Assembly: GCF_001651865.1 (NCBI RefSeq)
Contig: NZ_LPUX01000053.1
Coordinates: forward strand, 1,116,001 to 1,180,000
Source: Sinorhizobium glycinis
Lineage (GTDB): Bacteria; Pseudomonadota; Alphaproteobacteria; Rhizobiales; Rhizobiaceae
Length of the DNA: 64,000 nucleotides
Direction of reading: 5' to 3'
This document shows positions 28,320-37,188 of this stretch, in pieces (position 1 is the first letter of the stretch; the number at the start of each line of letters is the position of its first letter). The position numbers and the translations under genes were made by a program. The notes under the pieces were generated by a model, which saw only the letters and a list, made by a program, of their open reading frames with translations, made no database searches and was not told where the DNA came from.

Positions 28320-29096
28320 ATGACGGATGAGCGCGTATCGGCCGATGGCGGGATGGAGACCTCCTTCGGTTTCCGCGAAGTCGGCACGGGCGAAAAGCAG
28401 CCGCTCGTCAACGACGTCTTCCACAAGGTCGCCCAACGCTACGACATCATGAACGACGTCATGTCGGCCGGTCTTCACCGCGTCTGGAAGGATGCGATGA
28501 TCGCGGCGCTCAACCCGCCGCGCCGTGAGGACTACCGGGTGCTTGACGTTGCAGGCGGCACCGGCGACATCGCCTTCCGCATCGTCGAGGCCTCCGACCG
28601 CCGAGCGCACGCGACCGTGCTTGACATCAACGGATCGATGCTTGCCGTCGGCGCCGAGCGCGCCAGGAGGAAGGGGCTTCTCGGCAATCTCGAATTCGTC
28701 GAGGCGAATGCCGAGGACCTGCCTTTCGCGGCGAACTCCTTCGATGCCTATACGATCGCCTTCGGCATTCGCAACGTGCCGCGCATCGAAGTGGCGCTCG
28801 AGGAGGCCTACCGCGTCCTGAAGCGCGGCGGGCGGTTGCTGGTGCTCGAGTTCTCCGAGGTCGAGATGCCGCTCCTGGACCGCGTCTACGACGCCTGGTC
28901 CTTCAACGCGATACCGAAGTTCGGCAAGCTCATCACCGGCGACGATGCGCCCTACCAGTATCTGGTCGAATCGATCCGCAAGTTCCCGAACCAGCGCGAT
29001 TTCGCCACGATGATCCGCACTGCCGGCTTTGGCCGCGTCTCCTTCACCAACTATACGGGCGGCATCGCGGCCTTGCATTCCGGGTGGAAAATCTGA
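28320..29096 (+). CDS. ubiE: Bifunctional demethylmenaquinone/ubiquinone C-methyltransferase UbiE
   Basis: SAM-dependent C-methylation in ubiquinone synthesis. The 258-residue product contains the SAM motif [14 protein letters not shown] and the UbiE/COQ5 signatures [17 protein letters not shown] and [16 protein letters not shown]. The ATG at 28320 has GTGGAG upstream; an in-frame ATG 48 bases before it lacks one. ubiB starts five bases after the stop, so they form an operon. Confidence 0.97.
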   Translation: MTDERVSADGGMETSFGFREVGTGEKQPLVNDVFHKVAQRYDIMNDVMSAGLHRVWKDAMIAALNPPRREDYRVLDVAGGTGDIAFRIVEASDRRAHATVLDINGSMLAVGAERARRKGLLGNLEFVEANAEDLPFAANSFDAYTIAFGIRNVPRIEVALEEAYRVLKRGGRLLVLEFSEVEMPLLDRVYDAWSFNAIPKFGKLITGDDAPYQYLVESIRKFPNQRDFATMIRTAGFGRVSFTNYTGGIAALHSGWKI

Positions 29097-29100
29097 CCGC

Positions 29101-30675
29101 ATGAGCACGCCTGGAGCATATTTCCGTCTCGTGCGGATCGGCTGGGTGCTGGCACGGGAGGACGCCTTCGCAGCGGTCCCGTCCGAACACCTTCCTCCGC
29201 TGGCGCGTTTCGTGCAGCGGCTCGCCGGCTTGCTTGCCCGCCGAAAGGCCCGATTCGAGGTGCGCAGCGGCCGGCTCGCCCGGGCTGTCGAACGGCTTGG
29301 CCCCTCCTATGTCAAGATCGGCCAGTTTCTCGCGACACGCCCGGATGTGGTCGGCGCGGAACTGGCCGCCGACCTGTCTCTCCTGCAGGACCGGATGGCG
29401 ACCTTTCCCGAGAGCGAGGCCCGCGCCGCGATCGAAGGCTCGCTCGGCCGCTCCGTCGATGCGCTCTTCGTCGAGTTTTCCGAAGCGATGGCCGCCGCGT
29501 CGATCGCCCAGGTCCATCCGGCCGTGATCCTGCGCGACGGCAGGCGCGAAAGGGTGGCCGTCAAGGTCATCCGCCCGGGCGTGCGCCAGCGCTTCGCCGC
29601 CGACATCGAGGCGATGTACCTGGTTTCGCGCATGCAGGAGCGGTTCCTGCCCTATACCCGCCGGTTGAGGCCGGTCGAGGTGACGAAGACGCTCGAACAG
29701 ACGACCAAGGTCGAAATGGACCTGAGGCTCGAGGCGGCTGCACTTTCCGAACTCGGCGAGAACACCAGGGAAGATTCCGGTTTTCGCGTCCCAAAGGTCG
29801 ACTGGGAACGCACCGGCCGCGACGTCGTGACGATGGAATGGATCGACGGCGTGAAGATGTCGGACATCGAAGGCCTTCGGGCTGCCGGCCACGACCTGAA
29901 CACGCTCGCCGAAGCGCTGATCCAGTCCTTCCTGCGCCACACGCTGCGCGACGGCTTCTTCCACGCCGATATGCACCAGGGCAACCTGTTCGTCGACGGG
30001 GCAGGGCACATCGTTGCCGTCGACATGGGGATCGTCGGCCGGCTCGGCAAGAAGGAACGCCGCTTCCTCGCCGAGATCCTCTACGGCTTCATCACGCGCG
30101 ACTACCAGCGGGTCGCCGACGTGCATTTCGAGGCGGGCTACGTGCCTTCGCATCACGACGCCGCGAGCTTTGCCCAGGCGATCCGCGCCATCGGCGAACC
30201 GATCCACGGCCAGCCGGCCGAAACTATCTCGATGGCCAAGCTCCTGACGCTGCTCTTCGAGGTGACCGAGCTCTTCGACATGCAGACGCGTCCCGAGCTC
30301 GTCATGCTGCAGAAGACCATGGTCGTCGTCGAGGGTGTGGCCCGCACGCTCAACCCGCGCTTCAACATGTGGAAGGCGTCGGAACCGGTGGTCGGCAAGT
30401 GGATCCGCGACAATCTCGGGCCGAAACGGATCGTTTCGGATCTGCGTGACGGGCTGCATGCAGCGCTCCGGGTTGCCGAAGCCGCTCCGGAAATCGCCGC
30501 GCGCACCGAACGATTTTCCGCGGAAATCATGGCGATGGCCGAAAACGGCCTGCGCTTCGATCCCGAGACGGCCGAGGCGATCGGCAAGGCGGAAGCGCGG
30601 CATACGCGGTCCGGACGCGTGGCGCTTTGGGTGATTGCGGCCGTGCTTATCTATATCGCCTGGCAGCTTGCGTGA
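29101..30675 (+). CDS. ubiB: Ubiquinone biosynthesis protein UbiB (ABC1/ADCK family)
   Basis: Atypical protein-kinase-like ATPase required for ubiquinone synthesis. The 524-residue product has the KxGQ motif (KIGQ, 72-75), the Ala-rich nucleotide loop AAASIAQVH, HADMHQGNLFV and a C-terminal membrane helix (ALWVIAAVLIYIAWQ). All diagnostic ABC1 motifs are intact. The start is the ATG at 29101. Downstream, the expected neighbour coaBC is separated by about 2.7 kb of accessory genes and repeats. Confidence 0.96.
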   Translation: MSTPGAYFRLVRIGWVLAREDAFAAVPSEHLPPLARFVQRLAGLLARRKARFEVRSGRLARAVERLGPSYVKIGQFLATRPDVVGAELAADLSLLQDRMATFPESEARAAIEGSLGRSVDALFVEFSEAMAAASIAQVHPAVILRDGRRERVAVKVIRPGVRQRFAADIEAMYLVSRMQERFLPYTRRLRPVEVTKTLEQTTKVEMDLRLEAAALSELGENTREDSGFRVPKVDWERTGRDVVTMEWIDGVKMSDIEGLRAAGHDLNTLAEALIQSFLRHTLRDGFFHADMHQGNLFVDGAGHIVAVDMGIVGRLGKKERRFLAEILYGFITRDYQRVADVHFEAGYVPSHHDAASFAQAIRAIGEPIHGQPAETISMAKLLTLLFEVTELFDMQTRPELVMLQKTMVVVEGVARTLNPRFNMWKASEPVVGKWIRDNLGPKRIVSDLRDGLHAALRVAEAAPEIAARTERFSAEIMAMAENGLRFDPETAEAIGKAEARHTRSGRVALWVIAAVLIYIAWQLA

Positions 30676-30687
30676 TTGGCTGTAATA

Positions 30688-30803
30688 GCCCCTCACCCTA
30701 GCCCTCTCCCCGTAAGAACGGGGAGAGGGAACGCGGTTGGCGCCGCGAGTCTCCTTCGCCCCGCTTGCGGGGAGAAGGTGGCCGGCAGGCCGGATGAGGG
30801 GCG
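30688..30803 (+). repeat. RIME-like palindromic element, copy 2
   Basis: About 116 bases right after ubiB, starting CCCCTCACCCTAGCCCTCTC and ending GGCCGGATGAGGGGC. Its two hairpins are CTCTCCCCGTAAGAACGGGGAGAG (with a two-base irregularity) and CTTCGCCCCGCTTGCGGGGAGAAGG. The orientation is the same as copies 1, 3 and 4. The rest of the gap to 31019 holds only a small hairpin (ACCCTGC-N8-GCAGGGT, 30961-30982) just before the acetyltransferase. Confidence 0.88.
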
Positions 30804-31019
30804 AATGCGAACGCGGTTCACCAAAAACCCCTTCCTGATTCCACCATCCTGAAGTAGCATTCGCCCATGGACTATCGTTTTTCGCTCGTGATGATGGTGA
30901 CCACGCAGACCTCAGGGTGGGCGGGAGACCTGTTGCGCTAAGCGAGCCGTCTTCATGCCAACCCTGCCGAGGCGAGCAGGGTCCGGCTCTGTTTCCTCGG
31001 CGAGAAGAGAGAGGAAACA

Positions 31020-31523
31020 ATGATCGCTGATTCGCCCGCACTCCATATCCGCGCCGCTTCCGTTGCCGACTGGGAAGCTCTTGCCGCCTTGAGGGATCTG
31101 CCGGGCGTACGCAGCGGAACGCTGCGCCTGCCTTTTGCGCCCCCGGAGCAGACGCGCCGCTGGCTCGAAAGCCTGACGGAAAACGACCTGGTCATCGTCG
31201 CCGAACTGGAGGAGCGGATCGTCGGGCTCGCCGGATTGCACCGCCACAAGGGGCGGCGGCAGCACGCGGCCGATCTCGGCATGTCGGTCCATGATGACTA
31301 CCGCCGGCGCGGCATCGGAAAAGCCCTGCTCGAGGCGTTGATGGAGGCGGCGGACAGGTGGCTCGGCATCTCCCGCATCGAACTGACGGTTTTCACCGAC
31401 AACGAGGCGGCGATCGCTCTCTACCGCAATGGGGGCTTCGTAACCGAAGGAGTCCTGAAATCCTATGCGTTCCGGGACGGAGCCTACGCCGACGTCTTCA
31501 CGATGGCGCGCCTGCGGACGTGA
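31020..31523 (+). CDS. GNAT family N-acetyltransferase
   Basis: 167 residues with the acetyl-CoA-binding motif A (DYRRRGIGKALLEALMEAA, about 91-109) and the typical LYRNGGFVTEGVLKSYAFRDGAYADVFTMAR end. This resembles amino-acid or aminoglycoside-type small-molecule acetyltransferases (L-amino acid N-acyltransferase AaaT/PhnO group). The substrate is unknown. GAGAGGAAACA precedes the ATG. It is an accessory gene between ubiB and coaBC. Confidence 0.88.
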   Translation: MIADSPALHIRAASVADWEALAALRDLPGVRSGTLRLPFAPPEQTRRWLESLTENDLVIVAELEERIVGLAGLHRHKGRRQHAADLGMSVHDDYRRRGIGKALLEALMEAADRWLGISRIELTVFTDNEAAIALYRNGGFVTEGVLKSYAFRDGAYADVFTMARLRT

Positions 31524-31641
31524 TCGGAAAGAGGTATCCTGGCCTCCTCCGATGAGGAAGGTCGGAGCCGATTTGCAGTCCCGGCGTCTTTCGGGCAATC
31601 GTCGAAACTGTCATCATTCACCAACGGGGAGACCAGGACAC

Positions 31642-32496
31642 ATGACGCAGGAAACCCCTCCAGTTCCGGCCGGCGCCGTCATCCGACAAGGCGGAAGGAC
31701 GTGCTTTCATCGGCTGACGAATACCACGCCGGTGCTCATTCATGTGCGTTCCGGAAACAAGGTCGTGGTTATGCGCGACACGCATTTGCACCTCGCGGCC
31801 GGCGAATATGGCCTGCTGCCAGATCATCAACCCATGACGATGGAGAACATTCCCAGGGCACCGCTCAGCTACGAAGCGCGTGTGCTGCCTGTACCACGTC
31901 CCTTGTTCGAGGAAACCTACGCCCGCCTGGCCTTCATCACGCCTCCCCGAACGGCCCTCGCCGTCAAGGCTATGGACCTGCCGGCCGAGGCCGCGGCGCT
32001 GTTTGATTTCTGCTGTTCCTCGGAAAGCTTCGCAAAACTCCCCCTCCCCGTCGCGACGGTTCGCTTGATGGAACTCATCACCTGGTTCGCCTTGAGCGGA
32101 GCCGTTTTGGGCAACCAGGCAAGTCCCCTTTTGCAGCATCGGCTGCGCCAGATGATCGACGCGGACCCGGCCCGCAACTGGACCTTGGGGCACGCCGCGC
32201 GCAGTTTCCACATGAGCGAGGCCACGCTTCGGCGCAAGCTGGCGGCGGAAAACACCAGCTTCACGGAAACATTGAGCGATACGCGGATGACGCGGGCGCT
32301 GGCGCTCCTGCAAACGACCGCCCTGCCGATCGCCCACGTTGCCCAGGAGGTGGGCTACGACTCGCCCTCCCAGTTCTCGGCCCGATTCAAAGACAGGTTC
32401 GGCATCAATCCGCGCGAGGTGCGGGGAGATCTCGGCATATTTGAGCGGATCGGGACAGAAGTTGAGCATATCGGGAGAGACAGCGTGTTCGCCTGA
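31642..32496 (+). CDS. AraC family transcriptional regulator
   Basis: 284 residues with the double helix-turn-helix AraC/XylS domain at about 165-262 (WTLGHAARSFHMSEATLRRKL and LPIAHVAQEVGYDSPSQFSARF). The N-terminal cupin-like sensor domain has no readable ligand specificity. GGGGAG lies upstream of the ATG at 31642. The genes on either side (GNAT, YbhB) are candidate targets but not clearly linked. An imperfect hairpin follows the gene. Confidence 0.88.
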   Translation: MTQETPPVPAGAVIRQGGRTCFHRLTNTTPVLIHVRSGNKVVVMRDTHLHLAAGEYGLLPDHQPMTMENIPRAPLSYEARVLPVPRPLFEETYARLAFITPPRTALAVKAMDLPAEAAALFDFCCSSESFAKLPLPVATVRLMELITWFALSGAVLGNQASPLLQHRLRQMIDADPARNWTLGHAARSFHMSEATLRRKLAAENTSFTETLSDTRMTRALALLQTTALPIAHVAQEVGYDSPSQFSARFKDRFGINPREVRGDLGIFERIGTEVEHIGRDSVFA

Positions 32497-32517
32497 GGAT
32501 ACGGTTGCTTTGTCAGA

Positions 32518-32550
32518 TCATCTCATTGTTTCACTGAAACACTGAGATGA
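32518..32550 (+). other. Imperfect hairpin after the AraC-type gene
   Basis: TCATCTCA pairs with TGAGATGA and, inside it, GTTTCA pairs with TGAAAC around a single-base loop. No T-run follows, so a rho-independent terminator is unlikely, but it can form a stable stem in either DNA strand or RNA. Confidence 0.6.
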
Positions 32551-32568
32551 CCTAACCCTTTGAAACTA

Positions 32569-32615
32569 CGCAATTCCGGACGGAAAACCGTTGCACACTT
32601 TTCCTGGAATTGCTC
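32569..32615 (+). repeat. Single copy of the 'CCGGACGG...TGCACACTT...CCTGGAA' intergenic repeat
   Basis: 47 bases with inverted ends (GCAATTCC and GGAATTGC) around GGACGGAAAACCGTTGCACA. It matches the unit that is triplicated at 60352-60522 with a few substitutions. It ends about 20 bases before the YbhB start and is likely a dispersed short palindrome of this genome. Confidence 0.8.
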
Positions 32616-32636
32616 CAGCAACTGCAGGAAAGACCC

Positions 32637-33173
32637 ATGCGCTTCATCACGACACTCCTCGCCCTGAGCTTCCTCGGCGCCACCGCCGCGCACGCCGAAA
32701 TGAAACTGACCTCGAACGACCTGGCGGCCGGAAAGCCCATGGCCGACGCCCAGGTCTTCAACGGCTTCGGCTGCAGCGGCAAAAACATCTCGCCGCAATT
32801 GAAATGGTCGGGCGCGCCATCGGGCACCAAGAGCTTCGCCATCATGGCCTACGATCCCGATGCCCCGACCGGGTCCGGCTGGTGGCACTGGACCGTCTTC
32901 AACCTTCCCGCCGATGCCACCGAGATTGCGACCGGCGCAAGCGGAAAGCTCCCCGCGGGCGCGATCGAGGGCCGCACCGACTTCGGTGCGTCCGGCTACG
33001 GTGGCGCATGCCCGCCGGAAGGCCATGGACCGCACCGCTACCAGTTCACGGTCTACGCGCTGTCTCTCGACAAGCTCCCCCTCGACAAGGACGCGCCGGG
33101 TGCCATGGTTGGTTTCTTTGCCCGGGCCAATGCGCTGGACCACGCGACGATCGAGGTCACCTACGAGCGCTGA
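32637..33173 (+). CDS. YbhB/YbcL family Raf kinase inhibitor-like (PEBP) protein
   Basis: 178 residues with a cleavable signal peptide ending AAHA, so the mature protein is periplasmic. The PEBP fold motifs are YDPDAPTGSGWWHWTVFNLP and GGACPPEGHGPHRYQFTVYAL. E. coli YbhB/YbcL homologues are of uncertain function; UPEC YbcL affects host neutrophil migration. No partner gene is visible. AGGAAAG precedes the ATG at 32637. Confidence 0.88.
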   Translation: MRFITTLLALSFLGATAAHAEMKLTSNDLAAGKPMADAQVFNGFGCSGKNISPQLKWSGAPSGTKSFAIMAYDPDAPTGSGWWHWTVFNLPADATEIATGASGKLPAGAIEGRTDFGASGYGGACPPEGHGPHRYQFTVYALSLDKLPLDKDAPGAMVGFFARANALDHATIEVTYER

Positions 33174-33277
33174 TACGGCGCCAGCGTTAGCAACGCTCTT
33201 TGCACCCTGCGGCGGATTTTGCGCCGCAGGGCAGAAGTGTTGCCCCTGCTCGCAGTCCGGAGCCTCCCATTGCGCGC

Positions 33278-33392
33278 GTCAATCGCCTCGGTTACAGCGC
33301 CGCGCGTCCAATTAGACGCGCAAAGGTCGCTGTAGCACTTTGAATTGCTGCATGATTCCTTAAACCGATTCCGATTTAGGGAATCATGCAGT
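33278..33392. repeat. Rhizobial palindromic intergenic repeat, copy 2
   Basis: Same two-palindrome element as at 4384-4488. The first palindrome spans TTACAGCG...CGCTGTA around CGCGCGTC/GACGCGC; the second has arms CTGCATGATTCC and GGAATCATGCAG (33348-33391) with a few mismatches in the inner stem. The central TGTAGCACTTTGAATTGCTG stretch is identical to the first copy. It lies about 45 bases upstream of coaBC. Confidence 0.85.
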
Positions 33393-33436
33393 AGGGTCGC
33401 GATTGAAAGCAAGGAGCGGCGAAAAGCCGAAGCGGA

Positions 33437-34642
33437 ATGACACTGTCGGGCAAGCGCATTCTTCTCATCATTTCCGGCGGGATCGCGGCCTATAAGAGCC
33501 TCGACCTCATCCGCCGCCTGCGCGAGCGCGGCGCTGTGGTTCGGCCGGTGATGACGGCGGGGGCGCAGCAGTTCGTGACGCCGCTCGCCGTCGGCGCGCT
33601 TTCCGCGTCCCAGGTCTACACGGAGCTCTTTTCGCGCGAGGACGAGCAGGACGTCGGCCATATCCGGCTGGCGCGCGAGTGCGACCTCGTGGTCGTGGCG
33701 CCGGCGACCGCCGACCTGATGGCCAAGATGGCGCACGGCCATGCCGACGACCTTGCCTCGACGGTCCTGCTCGCAACCGATCGCACCGTCCTCGTCGCGC
33801 CTGCGATGAACCCGAAGATGTGGACCAATCCGGCGACGCGCCGCAACCGCGCGACGCTTGAAGCCGACGGCATCCGCTTCGTCGGCCCCGCCTCGGGCGA
33901 GATGGCGGAGAGCGGCGAGGCCGGCGAAGGCCGTATGGCCGAGCCGCTGGAAATAGTCGCGGCGATCGAAGGATTGATGTCCGACCCAAAGCCGCTTGCG
34001 GGGCGGAAGGCGATCGTCACCTCCGGGCCGACGCACGAGCCGATCGACCCGGTCCGCTATATCGCCAACCGCTCATCCGGCAAGCAGGGCCATGCGATCG
34101 CCGCAGCGCTGGCGCGGCTCGGGGCGGACGTCACCCTGGTCTCCGGACCGGTGACGATCCCGGATCCTCTCGGCGTGCGCGTCGTTCGCGTCGAGCGCGC
34201 CGAAGAGATGCGAGACGCGGTCGTCGCCGCCCTTCCGGCCGATGTGGCGGTGATGGTCGCGGCGGTCGCCGATTGGCGCGTCGCATCGGCCGCGGGCAAC
34301 AAGATCAAGAAGCGGCCGGGCGAGGCGCCTCCGCCGCTCTCGCTTGCCGAAAATCCCGACATCCTGAAGACCATAGGGCACCATGCATCACGACCGAAGC
34401 TGGTGATCGGCTTTGCAGCGGAGACGGAAAACGTCGCCGAGAACGGCCGCGCCAAGCTTGAAAGGAAAGGCGCCGATTACATTGTCGCAAACGACGTTTC
34501 GCCGAAGACGGGGATCATGGGCGGCGACAGGAACCGGGTGAAACTGATCGCCCGCGACGGCACGCAGGAGTGGCCGGAGATGGGCAAGGACGCGGTGGCG
34601 GACAAGCTCGCGGCCCTCATCGCCGCGAAGCTCGTGCGGTAA
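33437..34642 (+). CDS. coaBC: Bifunctional CoaBC (phosphopantothenoylcysteine decarboxylase / phosphopantothenate-cysteine ligase)
   Basis: Second and third steps of coenzyme A synthesis from phosphopantothenate. Length (401 residues) is normal. The flavin-dependent CoaC half (1-190) has ISGGIAAYK, the catalytic His75 in VGHIRLA, and PAMNPKMW. The CoaB half has SGPTHEPIDPVRYIANRSSGKQG split as usual and AAVADWR. Oddly, the decarboxylase lid reads GEMAESGEAGEGRM, without the cysteine that is catalytic in the E. coli enzyme; the only Cys in the protein is at about 82. The start at 33437 follows AGCGGAA. Confidence 0.94.
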   Translation: MTLSGKRILLIISGGIAAYKSLDLIRRLRERGAVVRPVMTAGAQQFVTPLAVGALSASQVYTELFSREDEQDVGHIRLARECDLVVVAPATADLMAKMAHGHADDLASTVLLATDRTVLVAPAMNPKMWTNPATRRNRATLEADGIRFVGPASGEMAESGEAGEGRMAEPLEIVAAIEGLMSDPKPLAGRKAIVTSGPTHEPIDPVRYIANRSSGKQGHAIAAALARLGADVTLVSGPVTIPDPLGVRVVRVERAEEMRDAVVAALPADVAVMVAAVADWRVASAAGNKIKKRPGEAPPPLSLAENPDILKTIGHHASRPKLVIGFAAETENVAENGRAKLERKGADYIVANDVSPKTGIMGGDRNRVKLIARDGTQEWPEMGKDAVADKLAALIAAKLVR

Positions 34643-34657
34643 AAAGCGCCATCTGGA

Positions 34658-35506
34658 TCAGGCAACAGGGAGGCCGCTTGCAAGCTCCATGGAAGAGGGC
34701 GCAGCGGCAACGGGCGTCCGCACCGGAACGTCAGCCGCGCCGAAAAGGCGAACGTCGACGCCGTTTTCGCCGACGATCACAGCCGAACCATCCGGAATCT
34801 CGGCCCAGGCGTTGTCGTCGTCGTTGAGCGGTTCCGAGACGAGGCAGTAGCCGCCCTGCGGCCCCATCGGTGCGGCGTAGAGCGTCGGCGCCTTGCGGTC
34901 GGAGGCATAGCGGACCGCATAGAGATCCTCGCCGTTGGAAAATGCCGCGGTGAAGCGGACGAGCACCCTTAGGCCCAGTTGTTCTGCCAGGCGCTCCACG
35001 AAGCCGAGCGCCTCGGCAACGGCACCGAGCGGGTTGCGATCGAGGCCGAACTGCAGCGCCAGCAGGAACAGCAGTTCCGAATCGGTCGTGCCGGTGCGGG
35101 CCGTATAGAGATCGTCGGCGAGCATGTTTTCCATCGGCCGGCGCAGATGCTCGAAATGGCCGATCTGGCCGTTGTGCATGAAAGCCCAGCGGCCATGCAC
35201 GAAGGGGTGGCAATTGTCGCGTCGCGTGCCGCCGCCGGTCGCCGCGCGGACATGCGCCAGGAAGAGACGGGAGCGGATCTGGCGCGCAATGCTCTTCAGG
35301 TTGCAGTCGGACCAGGCGGGCAGGATGTCACGATAGCGGCCGGGCTCGGGGCGGTCGCCATACCAGGCGATACCGAAGCCGTCGCCGTTTGTCGCGGTCT
35401 TCGCCCGTGTCGCGCAATGGGACTGCTCGATCAGCGAATGCGCCGGCGAGGTCACCAGCTCCTCGAGATAAAGCGGCTCTCCACGATAGGCTGCCCAGCG
35501 GCACAT
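34658..35506 (-). CDS. Class II glutamine amidotransferase (YafJ/EgtC-like)
   Basis: N-terminal-nucleophile amidohydrolase of 282 residues. The start at 35506 gives MCRWAAYRG, so Cys2 becomes the catalytic nucleophile after Met removal. Supporting motifs are GDGFGIAWYGDR, HVRAATGG, NCHPF and FMHNGQIGHF. It could be an EgtC-like enzyme (ergothioneine synthesis) or the poorly known YafJ; no egt genes are nearby. The gene converges with coaBC, and 259 bases separate it from the divergent iolY promoter. Confidence 0.88.
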   Translation of the reverse strand: MCRWAAYRGEPLYLEELVTSPAHSLIEQSHCATRAKTATNGDGFGIAWYGDRPEPGRYRDILPAWSDCNLKSIARQIRSRLFLAHVRAATGGGTRRDNCHPFVHGRWAFMHNGQIGHFEHLRRPMENMLADDLYTARTGTTDSELLFLLALQFGLDRNPLGAVAEALGFVERLAEQLGLRVLVRFTAAFSNGEDLYAVRYASDRKAPTLYAAPMGPQGGYCLVSEPLNDDDNAWAEIPDGSAVIVGENGVDVRLFGAADVPVRTPVAAAPSSMELASGLPVA

Positions 35507-35665
35507 GCGTCGATCTCTCCGGTTCGGGTTCTTTTGATAAGAGGCGATTCGCCGACCATCGTCACGGCGATGTTCAGTCGAACATGGTAAAAATGCGTTA
35601 ACACTTTTCGCATGGCGTGCTTTCGCCCGTAACCTCGTCGCCCACGCCGCCTCCATCGGCACGAC

Positions 35666-35692
35666 GGAAAAACAATTTCGAATAAACATTCC
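35666..35692 (+). promoter_or_regulatory. Candidate IolR operators upstream of iolY
   Basis: Two adjoining near-palindromes. GGAA-N6-TTTC lies at 35666-35679 and CGAA-N6-TTCC at 35679-35692. The second is followed by ATATTGACA, a plausible -35 box overlapping the site, so binding would block RNA polymerase. The pattern agrees with the published GGAA-N6-TTCC core of S. meliloti IolR. The same ATTCCATATTGAC string occurs before iolC. Confidence 0.65.
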
Positions 35693-35765
35693 ATATTGAC
35701 AAGTTTCGCTCATTTCATTTCATTTCCGTGCCTGTCACAGGAGGGCTCGGCCCGGGAGGAACGAC

Positions 35766-36896
35766 ATGAGCGGCAAACGCAGACTGGGTGTCGGCCTGAT
35801 CGGCACGGGCTTCATGGGCAAGGCCCATGCGCTAGGCTTCACCATCGCAGCACGGGTCTTCGACCTGCCCTTCGAACTGGATCTCGTCTCGGTGGCCGAC
35901 GTGACGGCCGATGGCGCCGAGGCCGCCCGCGCGCGCCTCGGCTTCAGGAAGGCGACCGCCGACTGGCGCGACCTGCTGACCGATCCGGATATCGACATCA
36001 TCGACATCACCACGCCGAACCTTTTGCACAAGGAAATGGCGCTTGCGGCGATCGCTCATGGCAAGCACGTCTATTGCGAGAAGCCGCTGGCGCCGACCGT
36101 TGCCGAGTGCGCCGAAATGGTTGCGGCGGCCGAAAAGGCCGGGCTCGTCACCCAGGTCGGCTTCAACTATCTGAAGAACCCGCTGATCTTCCTTGCGAAG
36201 GACATCATCGACAGCGGCGAGATCGGCGAGATCCGGTCGTTCCGCGGTATCCATGCCGAGGATTTCATGGCAGACGCCGGCATCCCGTGGGCCTGGCGGC
36301 TCGATCCGCGAAGCGGCGGCGGCGCGCTTGCCGACATCGGCAGCCACATCATCGCCTGCATGCGCCACCTCGTCGGGCCGATCAAATCCGTGCTTGCCGA
36401 AACCGTGATCCATATACCGGAACGTCCGATGTCGCGCGGCGCGGCCGAGACCCGCGCCGTCGAAGTCGACGATATCGCGCGTGCCTTCGTCCGCTGCGAG
36501 AACGGCGCGAGCGGCAGCTTCGAGGCGAGCTGGATCGCCACCGGGCGCAAGATGCAGCATGACTTCGAGATTTACGGCTCCAAGGGCAGCATCGTCTTCA
36601 CCCAGGAGCGTCTGAACGAGATCAAGGTCTATTACGCCGGCGACGACATCAAGAGCCGCGGCTTCCGCACGATCTGGGCCGGCCCGGAGCACCCGCCCTA
36701 CGGCGCCTTCTGCGTGGCACCGGGACACCAGATCGGCTTCAACGACCTGAAGGCCATCGAGGTCCACGAATTCCTCGACGCGATCGCCAATGGCGGGAAA
36801 CCTTCGACGGATTTCCGCGAAGGCTTTGAGGTGCAGAAGGTGCTCTCGGCGACCTACCAGTCGGCGCGAACGAACGAATGGGTGGAGGTCGGCTGA
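35766..36896 (+). CDS. iolY: Gfo/Idh/MocA family inositol-pathway oxidoreductase
   Basis: NAD(P)-dependent dehydrogenase of 376 residues. The Rossmann motif is GLIGTGFMGKAHA (about 10-22), with the catalytic-region EKPLAPT (Lys103) and the substrate-domain motif GGGALADIGSHI. In S. meliloti the equivalent gene iolY is needed for growth on scyllo- and D-chiro-inositol. Its position directly before iolR and iolC and the shared operators support that role. GGAGGAACGAC precedes the ATG. The named assignment rests on synteny and family. Confidence 0.8.
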   Translation: MSGKRRLGVGLIGTGFMGKAHALGFTIAARVFDLPFELDLVSVADVTADGAEAARARLGFRKATADWRDLLTDPDIDIIDITTPNLLHKEMALAAIAHGKHVYCEKPLAPTVAECAEMVAAAEKAGLVTQVGFNYLKNPLIFLAKDIIDSGEIGEIRSFRGIHAEDFMADAGIPWAWRLDPRSGGGALADIGSHIIACMRHLVGPIKSVLAETVIHIPERPMSRGAAETRAVEVDDIARAFVRCENGASGSFEASWIATGRKMQHDFEIYGSKGSIVFTQERLNEIKVYYAGDDIKSRGFRTIWAGPEHPPYGAFCVAPGHQIGFNDLKAIEVHEFLDAIANGGKPSTDFREGFEVQKVLSATYQSARTNEWVEVG

Positions 36897-36927
36897 CGCA
36901 CTCCGCCATAGGCGAGTTCTGGACTTC

Positions 36928-37055
36928 GCCCCTCTCCCCGGGTTTAACCCGAGGACTAGCCTCTCACTGCACGCGGGGAGAGGGGACTGAGGGGTCGCCG
37001 CGTGTCCCTTCGCCCCGCCCGGCGGGGAGAAGGTGCCGGCAGGCGGATGAGGGGC
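36928..37055 (+). repeat. RIME-like palindromic element, copy 3
   Basis: About 128 bases between iolY and iolR. It contains CGGGTTTAACCCG, CTCTCACTGCACGCGGGGAGAG and CCTTCGCCCCGCCCGGCGGGGAGAAGG-type hairpins, then GTGCCGGCAGGCGGATGAGGGGC. The orientation is the same as copies 1, 2 and 4. It sits upstream of the iolR operator and may separate the iolY and iolR transcripts. Confidence 0.88.
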
Positions 37056-37105
37056 GGATCCAACGCGCGACCGCGGCTATCGACCCCATGAAAGACGGTG
37101 AAAAT

Positions 37106-37119
37106 GGAACGTCCGTTCT
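37106..37119 (+). promoter_or_regulatory. Candidate IolR operator upstream of iolR (autoregulation)
   Basis: GGAA-CGTCCG-TTCT, a 14-base near-palindrome flanked by T and AT as in the iolY and iolC sites. It lies about 70 bases before the iolR start. Binding here would give negative autoregulation. Confidence 0.6.
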
Positions 37120-37188
37120 ATCCCCGGCTCGGCTAATCGATTAGACTGAGGCAAACGGAACACGGAACCAGCCTGGAGACACAGAACG

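Noticed and set aside
29044-31041. Minus-strand frame of 665 codons opposite ubiB
   Set aside because: Antisense shadow running through a repeat; no motifs.
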